64,000 nt of DNA, from the NCBI RefSeq assembly GCF_001620365.2, contig NZ_LQMT02000052.1:9950-73949 (forward strand), read 5' to 3'. How positions within the stretch are numbered: the first letter of the stretch is position 1; each line of letters begins with the position of its first letter. Below the pieces are notes generated by a model. It had not been told where the DNA came from, searched no databases, and saw nothing but the letters and a program-made list of their open reading frames with translations. The position numbers and the translations under genes were made by a program. The DNA comes from Amycolatopsis keratiniphila subsp. keratiniphila (lineage in GTDB: Bacteria; Actinomycetota; Actinomycetes; Mycobacteriales; Pseudonocardiaceae). Positions 15,998-22,739 of this stretch are shown one piece after another.

Positions 15998-17047
15998 TCA
16001 TCTGTTCCGCCGTTTGCGCACGACCTTCGTCAGGCGCGGGACTCCTTCGATCAGCAGCGGGGCGGTGATCCCGCAACTGATGCCGATGAGGATCTCGGGC
16101 CAATGCGGCACGGGCACCGGGAGGAAGGCGAGCAGCAGGAAGAGAATCGCGAACCAGGCTTTCCATCGCTTTCGGAAGAACCAGAGGATCCGGGCCCGGA
16201 TGGAAACGTGCACGGCGCCCGACCAGGCTTCCTCGAAGAGCCTCAGGAATATCCTGACGAAATTCGGGAGCATGCCCTGTGGGGCGGCGACCTCGATCAT
16301 GACCCCTTCGAGGCTGCGTTGCCGATATGGGTCGTAGATGTCGAATCTGACGATTTCGCCGTCGATGGAGAAACAGGTGGCGAGTTCCATGTCCTCCGCG
16401 GTCCTGCTCAACCGTATTTCCACATTGGGATGATTCTTGAATTCTCGCACCCAGGCGTCGATACGTTCCGTGGAAATGGTCCGCATGGTTTCGCTCCGCC
16501 ATTTCGCCGCCAGCGTCGGCGCGGCGAGCAGGATGCGGATCCGCACGCCGGCTTCGGCGCGCTCGCGAAGTGCGCGCACCGTTTCCTCGTACGGTGGCGT
16601 CACGAGCATCGGCAGGCAGATCTCGCTCCGTGCGGACCGGAGGAGGTCCAGATACGAGTGGAATACCGAGGAATCCTCCATCGGGCCCAGGACCTTGATG
16701 TAGGGCTCGAGGGTGACCCGCAACGTTAGCAACCGATCGGCGATGCCCTGGTCGCCAAGGCGGGTCGCGATCAGGTCTGCCAGCCGGGGAACGCGTCCGG
16801 TGACCGTCACGCCGTGAATGACGTTCCGGGTGAGCCATTTCCGGTGCAACAGGTCTTGAATCGCCAGTCGGGCCTCGGCTATGGATTCGAGCCCGGGATA
16901 ATGGCGGACGATTTCCGCCAGATCCCGCTCCGGCCGGTCGTACCCCCGTGTCGCCATCACGACGGCCAGTATCGCGGCGGAGCGGGTCATCCCTGCTTGC
17001 TGAAGATCCTGGGCTATGCGCAGTTCGGACCGGTCGAGAGTTCCCAC
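15998..17047 (-). CDS. membrane protein with winged-helix-like and PLD-like domains
   Basis: The 349-residue protein appears to have an N-terminal helical region resembling a winged helix (about 1-95) and a central alpha/beta domain (about 110-290) like the PLD-type sensor domain of TrmB regulators. A hydrophobic hairpin near 300-335 would anchor it in the membrane. The catalytic HxK motif of phospholipase D is not visible, so a sensor role is more likely than catalysis. The GTG at 17047 follows AGGAGG at four bases. It is 81 bases downstream of the dCTP-deaminase-like gene on the same strand and may belong to its operon. Function unknown. Confidence 0.7.
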   Translation of the reverse strand: MGTLDRSELRIAQDLQQAGMTRSAAILAVVMATRGYDRPERDLAEIVRHYPGLESIAEARLAIQDLLHRKWLTRNVIHGVTVTGRVPRLADLIATRLGDQGIADRLLTLRVTLEPYIKVLGPMEDSSVFHSYLDLLRSARSEICLPMLVTPPYEETVRALRERAEAGVRIRILLAAPTLAAKWRSETMRTISTERIDAWVREFKNHPNVEIRLSRTAEDMELATCFSIDGEIVRFDIYDPYRQRSLEGVMIEVAAPQGMLPNFVRIFLRLFEEAWSGAVHVSIRARILWFFRKRWKAWFAILFLLLAFLPVPVPHWPEILIGISCGITAPLLIEGVPRLTKVVRKRRNR

Positions 17048-17128
17048 GAGGCCTCCTCCTGGTGGGCATACCCCTCACAGGATAGAGGCGGCCATTTCGG
17101 CTGTCTGCCCGCCAGGAGGATGAACCGG

Positions 17129-17782
17129 CTAGTTCCTTGAATTGTGTGTCTGTTCGATTCTTTCGGCAAGGCGGGAGGGCATGACGAAATGATCGTTGGA
17201 ATAGTTGTGCGGAATCCGGTCGTAGGATTCCTCGCTCCCGCTGGAGGCGAACAGCATCAAATTGCAGATTCGGGCGCCGGGGTGCAGCAGGACGGCGTGG
17301 CGTAGATGGTTGACTATCTCCAGGGTGAGGACCGCGCCATTGCTGCTGCCGAAGCCGGGGCTGACCTGGCCGCAGAGCACCACGCCGACGCCGAGGCGGG
17401 CGTAATCGCTGGTGCCGTCGACGAGCCCGGCCAGCCTGCCCGAGAGCCCGATGCGTTCCATGGTCGGGGCGAGGACGACCTCACCGGGTTCCACCCGCAG
17501 GCGGCGCCGGTCGTCCAGGTCTTTCGGCACGAGATCCGGGTAGGTGCCGCGGTCGGCGATGTCGACCGCGCCGGTGGACACCAGGCTGAAGGCTTCTTCG
17601 CCCAGCCGCAGGCTGATCGCCGCGGGCCGGATCAGGGAGTCGTCGAAGGGCGTGACGGAAAGATCGCCCTCCAGCAGCGCCCTCCTGATCTCCCTGTCGG
17701 TCAGCACGCCGCGGTCGAATCGCCGGTTTCCGATGCGGAGCTTGGAGAGCCTGCCCGAGGAGGCGGGCTGGACCGTGGTCAT
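17129..17782 (-). CDS. dCTP deaminase-like protein
   Basis: The 217-residue protein aligns with the Dcd/dUTPase fold. LTDREI lies near residue 27, LVDGTSDYARLGV near 137 and the catalytic-type glutamate is in LTLEIVN. From memory of E. coli Dcd, the serine, the second arginine and the glutamate are kept. The first arginine before the serine is threonine here, and the HRIDPGW segment reads GQVSPGF. Deamination or hydrolysis of a pyrimidine nucleotide is possible, but specificity may differ. The ATG overlaps the cupin stop as ATGA. Given its company it is probably not the housekeeping enzyme. Confidence 0.78.
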   Translation of the reverse strand: MTTVQPASSGRLSKLRIGNRRFDRGVLTDREIRRALLEGDLSVTPFDDSLIRPAAISLRLGEEAFSLVSTGAVDIADRGTYPDLVPKDLDDRRRLRVEPGEVVLAPTMERIGLSGRLAGLVDGTSDYARLGVGVVLCGQVSPGFGSSNGAVLTLEIVNHLRHAVLLHPGARICNLMLFASSGSEESYDRIPHNYSNDHFVMPSRLAERIEQTHNSRN

Positions 17783-18534
17783 GAGGAGACCCGCTCGGTG
17801 AAGGCGGCGACGACGGATTCGACGAGAAGACTGAATTCCTCTTCGCTCATTTCGCCGTTGGGCTGGTCGTCGGTCTGGCCGGGAAGGCAATAGACGACGG
17901 TTTTCGCCGACCGGTGGGGCCCCTGGAAGACCAGTGTCGCGGTGAGGCCGGCCTCGATCGGCCGGACGGTGTGCACGACTTCGGTGTCGCAGCTGTAAAC
18001 CTGGCCGCGTCGTACATGCGGGGCTCGAAGCTTCCTGAGGCGAGCCTGTCCGTCGCGTCGCAATGCCGCGGGGTCGGCCGGATCGGCGCCGTACCAGTAC
18101 CTGGTGTGGAGCTCGCCGCCTTCGTCGGTTTCGCCGTACTCGACCATGTGCATGCCTTCGCCGGCGACGACGGTCGAGGCGAATTCCCAGCGATGGCTGT
18201 GCGGATTGGATTCGCCGCGCGACGGCTCCGTGGACGCCGGCCAGACGTGGAGCCGGATCCTGAAGTCGGCGGAGGAGTGCAGCACCATCTTGGCGAAGCC
18301 GTTCGGGTGCCAGTAGGAGCGCTTGGCGGCTTCGCGTACGGCTTCCTCGTCGCCGAGGATCGCTTCCAGCCAGGCGAGGAAGGTGCCGGGATCGTCCTGG
18401 ACCCGATGGGCCGCGCGGCGGAGCCAAGGCGGCCCCACGACGCCGTCGGCGGGCCGTGATCGCGTGACGGCCCGGACGAACGCGTGAGCTCCGGCCGAAT
18501 CGGCCGGGCTGGACGACGGTGAGTTGTCGGTCAT
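17779..18534 (-). CDS. cupin-like protein of unknown function
   Basis: The 251-residue protein contains an HxH segment (NPHSHRWEF, around residue 110) and a later histidine in HTVRP. The spacing fits the two metal-binding motifs of a cupin barrel. Charged helical regions flank the barrel. Metal binding is therefore likely, and the reaction is unknown. It overlaps both neighbours by ATGA junctions, between an XRE-toroid protein and a dCTP-deaminase-like protein. That shows a fixed three-gene operon in which the products probably work together. Confidence 0.68.
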   Translation of the reverse strand: MTDNSPSSSPADSAGAHAFVRAVTRSRPADGVVGPPWLRRAAHRVQDDPGTFLAWLEAILGDEEAVREAAKRSYWHPNGFAKMVLHSSADFRIRLHVWPASTEPSRGESNPHSHRWEFASTVVAGEGMHMVEYGETDEGGELHTRYWYGADPADPAALRRDGQARLRKLRAPHVRRGQVYSCDTEVVHTVRPIEAGLTATLVFQGPHRSAKTVVYCLPGQTDDQPNGEMSEEEFSLLVESVVAAFTERVSS

Positions 18535-19826
18535 GGAGTCGTACCTGAAGTTCCTGGAGGGCTGAGCGGGGGTGCGGCTACGGCGAGTGCTGCCGAGCGA
18601 AGAGCCGTGACGGCGTCCAGGGTCTGCCAAATCGGCAGGTCCCCGCTTCCCCAAGCCCACAGACCCTGATCGGCGTCATAGCGCTCCCAAAGGGTTCCGA
18701 GCGCACGGTTGAGCCGGGGGAGTGGCAGGAGGGGGGCGGTGGCCAGCGCTTGGACGACCCAGGCGGAGGTGAAGTGTCGGATGATGATCCGGGCGGTTCC
18801 GTCACCGTCGGGACGAGGCTTTTCGAGGTCCTCGGCCACGCCGTCATCCGGATGGGTGTGGTCGACGAGCCATTGTGTGGCTTCGTCGGCCGCTTCTCGA
18901 ACATCGTTGCGATCGTCGCGGTTCCGCAGCACGTCGCGCAGCACCACGATGGCTCGCGCGGTGTGCGCCACGGACGGCTCGGGTGCCACGAGCCCGGCTT
19001 CGTTCTTCTCCGGCCACAGCCGGAGGCCGTCGAATTCGAGCCTGGTGGCCAGGAGATCGTCGATCAGCCGATCGGTCAGCGGGGCGTCCGGCCGTAACCG
19101 CACCGCCGTCTGCAGGGTCGTCGCCAGCAGGTACGGGCGGGTGTTGCTGAACGGGTCCAGCGAATGCTCCAGGAGCCGCAGCCCGTCATCGGCGGAAAGC
19201 GTGGTGCCCACCCGGAACAGCGCGTCCACGACCGCCGCGGTGGTCTCGGGCCACCTGCCTTCCGGCCGCCCCCGCCAGCCGAATTCGGAGCGACGGCTGT
19301 GGAGGTTTTCGACGAGCGGATGTAGGTCGAGGTAGGTGTCACCTACCAACTGCATCGTGCTGATCCCGTACGCGGTGCTGAGCACGGTCGGAGGCGTCTT
19401 CTTCTGCAGGTTCTGCCGCCACCCCAGCGGTTTCCCGTGCTCGTCGCGGATCAGGCGCTCGGCGAGTTTGGCGCCGACGGTGTGGAACACCTGCAGCAGT
19501 GACCGCGAAGTGTCGACGACGCCCGCGTCGCCGACGGCGGGCGGGGTGTGCTCCTGCGGCGAACGGGCCGTCTCGACCAGGGTGAACAGTGCGTTCGCGG
19601 CGCGGAAGTGGTCGTCGAGCTGGCGGGCGTTATGTGTCGACGGCAGGTACTTGCCGGTCTCCCACTGGGTCAGGTTCGCCCTGGTCACCCCGATGATCCG
19701 GGCCGTTTCCGCCTGGGTTTCGCCCGCGGCCTTGCGCAGCCGCCGCAGTTCACGTCCGACACCCGACGCGGTAACGGTTTCCGCATCGGGGCTTACCGGC
19801 CGCCGTCCAGCCGATGTAGGCTTCAT
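18531..19826 (-). CDS. XRE regulator fused to an alpha/alpha-toroid (terpenoid-cyclase-like) domain
   Basis: The 431-residue protein has a helix-turn-helix (about residues 25-80, ETQAETARIIGVTRANLTQW). About 320 helical residues follow, with repeat units like a prenyltransferase or squalene-cyclase toroid; DQGLWAWGSGD near the C-terminus resembles a QW motif. No acidic catalytic motif of a cyclase stands out, so the toroid probably binds a ligand. The ATG at 19826 is preferred; a GTG at 19841 is an alternative. The first gene of the operon with the cupin and Dcd-like genes, it likely represses its own promoter through the repeats at 19814-19864. Confidence 0.75.
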   Translation of the reverse strand: MKPTSAGRRPVSPDAETVTASGVGRELRRLRKAAGETQAETARIIGVTRANLTQWETGKYLPSTHNARQLDDHFRAANALFTLVETARSPQEHTPPAVGDAGVVDTSRSLLQVFHTVGAKLAERLIRDEHGKPLGWRQNLQKKTPPTVLSTAYGISTMQLVGDTYLDLHPLVENLHSRRSEFGWRGRPEGRWPETTAAVVDALFRVGTTLSADDGLRLLEHSLDPFSNTRPYLLATTLQTAVRLRPDAPLTDRLIDDLLATRLEFDGLRLWPEKNEAGLVAPEPSVAHTARAIVVLRDVLRNRDDRNDVREAADEATQWLVDHTHPDDGVAEDLEKPRPDGDGTARIIIRHFTSAWVVQALATAPLLPLPRLNRALGTLWERYDADQGLWAWGSGDLPIWQTLDAVTALRSAALAVAAPPLSPPGTSGTTP

Positions 19827-19864
19827 GTAGGCACTAGACACAGGCTTACCTACCTCTAGTAGGC
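19814..19864. promoter_or_regulatory. repeat-rich operator region of the XRE-toroid gene
   Basis: ATGTAGGC occurs at 19814 and 19825, and AGTAGGC at 19858. CACTAGA (19832-19838) and TCTAGTA (19855-19861) form an inverted repeat with one mismatch. The cluster straddles the start codon, which suits autorepression by the XRE protein. Confidence 0.5.
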
Positions 19865-20189
19865 AAAGTAGGGCGGTGACTGAACGTGCACACAACGGGG
19901 AGAGTACAGCAAGCGAATCGGACCGCGCTGGCGCGTTGGTCAATGTCTTGTCACGACGGGCAGGCGCTCGCGTCCGGGCCTGTTCTACCTGGTCCTGGGG
20001 TGCGCGATCCACCCGGCCGCGAGGCATGGGCCGAACAGGGCACGACCGAAGAGTGGATGCTGTCAGCCATCTGAATGTGACGCTGTGCATCCGTTTCGGT
20101 TCGCGTCGCCTGCGGGTCACACGAATGCCGGAGTAGGCGTCGTGTGCGCCGACCCGAATCAGTGCTTCGCCGCATCGGGGGTGAACCTC
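19865..20189. other. divergent intergenic region without a recognised gene
   Basis: About 325 bases separate the XRE-toroid gene from the Cys-rich gene. Short frames exist but none has family similarity or a good ribosome site. Promoters for both directions must lie here. I see no further clear operator. Confidence 0.5.
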
Positions 20190-20522
20190 ATGTCCCACCA
20201 CGAGAACCACACGGCAGCGCCCCGATCTTGGTTCGATCGACTTCTCGAACGCTTCCACGAATGGCTCTTCGCGTCCGGCGAGGACGCGAGAGCCGCCGCT
20301 CGTGGCTGGCAGGTGACCCGGGTGCCGGACAGCAGGCGCCGTGTCTACCGCGATCCCCGCTGGGACACCGTGCACGCGTGCGAACCGTGCGGAGGCACGG
20401 GGTGGTGGCCCTACGAGGACGCCGTTTGCCCGGACTGCGCCGGTGCCGGTGTCGTCCGCTCCATTCCCGCGGCGGCCGCGGTCGCCGAGAAAACCGCCGG
20501 ACGGACAGGAGGAAGGTCATGA
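20190..20522 (+). CDS. small Cys-rich (DnaJ-type zinc motif) protein
   Basis: The 110-residue protein carries two CxxC pairs in the arrangement CEPCGGTGW...CPDCAGAG, which matches the CxxCxGxG zinc fingers of DnaJ. No J domain is present. The ATG at 20190 has a GGGGG run nearby, and a GTG at 20181 is possible. Its stop overlaps the next ATG as ATGA, so it is cotranscribed with a domain resembling the N-terminal part of FtsK/TraB proteins. A role linked to a mobile element is plausible but unproven. Confidence 0.65.
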   Translation: MSHHENHTAAPRSWFDRLLERFHEWLFASGEDARAAARGWQVTRVPDSRRRVYRDPRWDTVHACEPCGGTGWWPYEDAVCPDCAGAGVVRSIPAAAAVAEKTAGRTGGRS

Positions 20523-21151
20523 GCCGTTGGCAGGAACCCCAGGCGATCGCCGAGCTGGCCAGGGAGATCACGGTGGTCAGGAGGCCCAACCCGGTCACCG
20601 CGCTTTACCACTGGCGCTACGAGATCTGCGCGCTGCTCGTCCTCCCGTACGCGCTGTTCTCGCTTTTCCAGGCGGCCGGCCCGATCTGGGGCGCGGTCGT
20701 GCTGTTCGGCGTCGCGAATTGGCTGTTCTACTGGAAATCGGCGCGGCGATTCCTTCGCGACCGGCTGCGCTCGGTCGTCGTGCAGCACCGGCTGCGGACC
20801 GGATTCGCCCGCGCCCGGGTGTGCACCCTCGACGGCAAGCTGCCGGTGATCCTGTGGACCAAGCCGCGTGGCGACGAGGTCGAGGTCACCGTGTTCTGCC
20901 CGGCGGGGGTCGGCTACGAGCGCATCGAGCAGAGGCGGGCCCTGCTGGCCGCGGCGTGCTTCGCCTCCGACGTCCACGTGTACCGCCACCACAAACGTGC
21001 GAACGTGGTGCATCTTTCGGTGTGCACCGCGAGGTTGCGCAAGGACGCCGCCGAGCTCACGCCCGCGCCACGATATGCCGGGCGGACGGACGGTGCCGCC
21101 ATTCCCCTTCCGGTGCCCTTCGAAGGAATTCCTCGCGCAGCACGGCGATGA
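20519..21151 (+). CDS. stand-alone FtsK/TraB N-terminal-like membrane protein
   Basis: The 210-residue protein has two membrane helices (about residues 37-75) and then a soluble part containing HRLRTGFARARVC, GKLPVILWTKP and LLAAACFASDVHVYR. In actinomycete FtsK/SpoIIIE-type conjugation proteins, segments of this kind come just before the ATPase. No Walker motifs follow here. The C-terminal 95 bases overlap the convergent methyltransferase gene, so the natural end may have been lost. It may be a remnant of an integrative element or a domesticated single-domain version. Confidence 0.6.
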   Translation: MSRWQEPQAIAELAREITVVRRPNPVTALYHWRYEICALLVLPYALFSLFQAAGPIWGAVVLFGVANWLFYWKSARRFLRDRLRSVVVQHRLRTGFARARVCTLDGKLPVILWTKPRGDEVEVTVFCPAGVGYERIEQRRALLAAACFASDVHVYRHHKRANVVHLSVCTARLRKDAAELTPAPRYAGRTDGAAIPLPVPFEGIPRAARR

Positions 21152-21818
21152 ACTCTTCACCGCGCGCGTCCGCCAGCGGCCGCATCGGTCCCGAACGGGT
21201 GTGCGCGGTGAAGAACGTGTCCGCGTCGGGGTGGGCCATCGGGAACGACAAAGGCTCGTCCCGTTCGAGCGTGGCGCCCGCCAGCGCGGGGACGAGCCGT
21301 TCTTCCCACGAGCGGTCGCCTGCCGGGACGTGCTCCCGGAGCACCTCGGACAGCACCGTGAAGGCCCCGCCCGGTTCGGTGCTGTGCGGCCAGTAGACGA
21401 CCGAAAGCACTCCGCCGGGACGTAGCGCCTCGGCCCAGGACCGGAGCGCCACGTCGGGTTCGGGCAGTTGCTGGAGGCCGAAGACCGAGACGATCGCGGC
21501 GGCCGAGCCCGCGTCGAGTTCCGAGGCGTCGCCCTCGCCGACGCGGACGAGTGGGTTGCCCGCGGCCCGGTTCCTGGCCCTCGCGGCCATCCCCGCGGAC
21601 AGATCGATGCCGACGATCTCGCGGCCGGGCAGGTGCCCGGTGAGCACGTCGAGCTCCGGGAAGGTCCCGCAGCAAGGAACGAAGACGGGGCCGTCGGGCA
21701 GGTCCGAGGGGAGGGCCCGCACCGCCTCGGCGACCCAAGGCGCGAAACGGGGGACGTAATACGCCTCGTAACCGTCGGCGGCTTCGTCCCAGGCGCGGGC
21801 GAGGCGTCCGGCGGTCAG
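21057..21818 (-). CDS. class I SAM-dependent methyltransferase
   Basis: The protein of about 253 residues has a methyltransferase fold with FVPCCGTFPELDVL in place of the usual glycine-rich motif I, followed by IVGIDLSAGM and LRPGGVLSVVYW. The substrate is unknown. No ATG, GTG or TTG in frame lies near the expected N-terminus. A CTG at 21818 overlaps the DUF998 stop as CTGA with TGGAG eight bases upstream, so a rare CTG start by coupling is my best reading. The 3' end overlaps the convergent FtsK-like gene by 95 bases. Confidence 0.8.
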   Translation of the reverse strand: MTAGRLARAWDEAADGYEAYYVPRFAPWVAEAVRALPSDLPDGPVFVPCCGTFPELDVLTGHLPGREIVGIDLSAGMAARARNRAAGNPLVRVGEGDASELDAGSAAAIVSVFGLQQLPEPDVALRSWAEALRPGGVLSVVYWPHSTEPGGAFTVLSEVLREHVPAGDRSWEERLVPALAGATLERDEPLSFPMAHPDADTFFTAHTRSGPMRPLADARGEEFIAVLREEFLRRAPEGEWRHRPSARHIVARA

Positions 21819-22504
21819 GACGCGATCTCCAGGGCTTCGGCCTGCTCGGTCACCGGTGCGGTGACCACGCGGGCGGGGATGAGCAGTGACGCCAGCGCGA
21901 TCAGCCCGGTCAGCGCCATCGCGCGTTCGACCAGCCCGAGCGGGATCGCCCGCCACCAGGGCTCGCCGCCGTTCATCGAGACCACGATGGCCCCGAGGAT
22001 CACGCCGAACCAGGCCAGGGCCGCCACCGCGAGCACCCGGGTCACGGCGCGGCGCGCGGGCGAGGAGGGGAAGACGGCTTTCGCCGCGAACCACACGGCC
22101 AGCGGCAGGCAGACGAAGGCGACGACGCTCGCGATCCGGTGCACCGTGCCGCCGGTGCTCGGCCCGATCGCCCAGTTGTTCTTGGGGAACGCCACGATCA
22201 CCACGAGGCTCACCGTCCAGAGCGCGCAGAACACCGACGCCGCGGACAGGGCGGGAAGGTGTTTGCGGCGGATCAGCGCGCCGAAGCCGATCGCCGAGCC
22301 GAACGCGACCAGCAGGACCGCGACGTCGAAGATCCACTTGTTCTCGCTGAGCGCGTACTCGCTGATGGTGCGGCGGACCGGGCTGATGTCGCTGGTGGCG
22401 GGGAGGACCTGCAGCAACAGGATCAGCAGCGCTCCGCCGGCGACGGAGACCACGGCGGCCAGCAGGGCCAGCGGTGACCTGGCGGTGACCTGGGGCGTCG
22501 TCAT
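21815..22504 (-). CDS. DUF998 family membrane protein
   Basis: The 229-residue protein is almost entirely hydrophobic, with about six membrane helices and the SPVRRTISEYA segment typical of DUF998 proteins. The family function is not known. The ATG at 22504 lacks a strong ribosome site; an upstream in-frame ATG at 22525 adds seven residues. Its stop overlaps the possible CTG start of the methyltransferase, so the two form a small operon transcribed away from the carboxypeptidase gene. Confidence 0.85.
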   Translation of the reverse strand: MTTPQVTARSPLALLAAVVSVAGGALLILLLQVLPATSDISPVRRTISEYALSENKWIFDVAVLLVAFGSAIGFGALIRRKHLPALSAASVFCALWTVSLVVIVAFPKNNWAIGPSTGGTVHRIASVVAFVCLPLAVWFAAKAVFPSSPARRAVTRVLAVAALAWFGVILGAIVVSMNGGEPWWRAIPLGLVERAMALTGLIALASLLIPARVVTAPVTEQAEALEIAS

Positions 22505-22694
22505 GGTTGAAAGGTAACCGCCCATCCTGAAGGTTTTCTTAGGCCGACCTGTCGGAATCGACAGGAAAGTCCGATTGTACGGCGCGCGTACCGGTGATCG
22601 TTCCGGTACGGACGGTGAGATCGTTGGGCCGAAAGAGGTGTAGGCGACTTGTGGCGGGTCCCTCCGGCGGGGTCGCGGGTCTAGGGTCTCGCTA

Positions 22695-22718
22695 CCGGTG
22701 ACCTCACCCGGTCACCGG
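22695..22718. promoter_or_regulatory. 24-bp palindrome just upstream of the carboxypeptidase ribosome site
   Basis: CCGGTGACC and GGTCACCGG are perfect arms around a six-base loop, ending seven bases before the AAGGAGG site of the next gene. It could be an operator or an RNA hairpin affecting initiation. Confidence 0.5.
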
Positions 22719-22739
22719 ACTGTCCAAGGAGGTCAGTCT

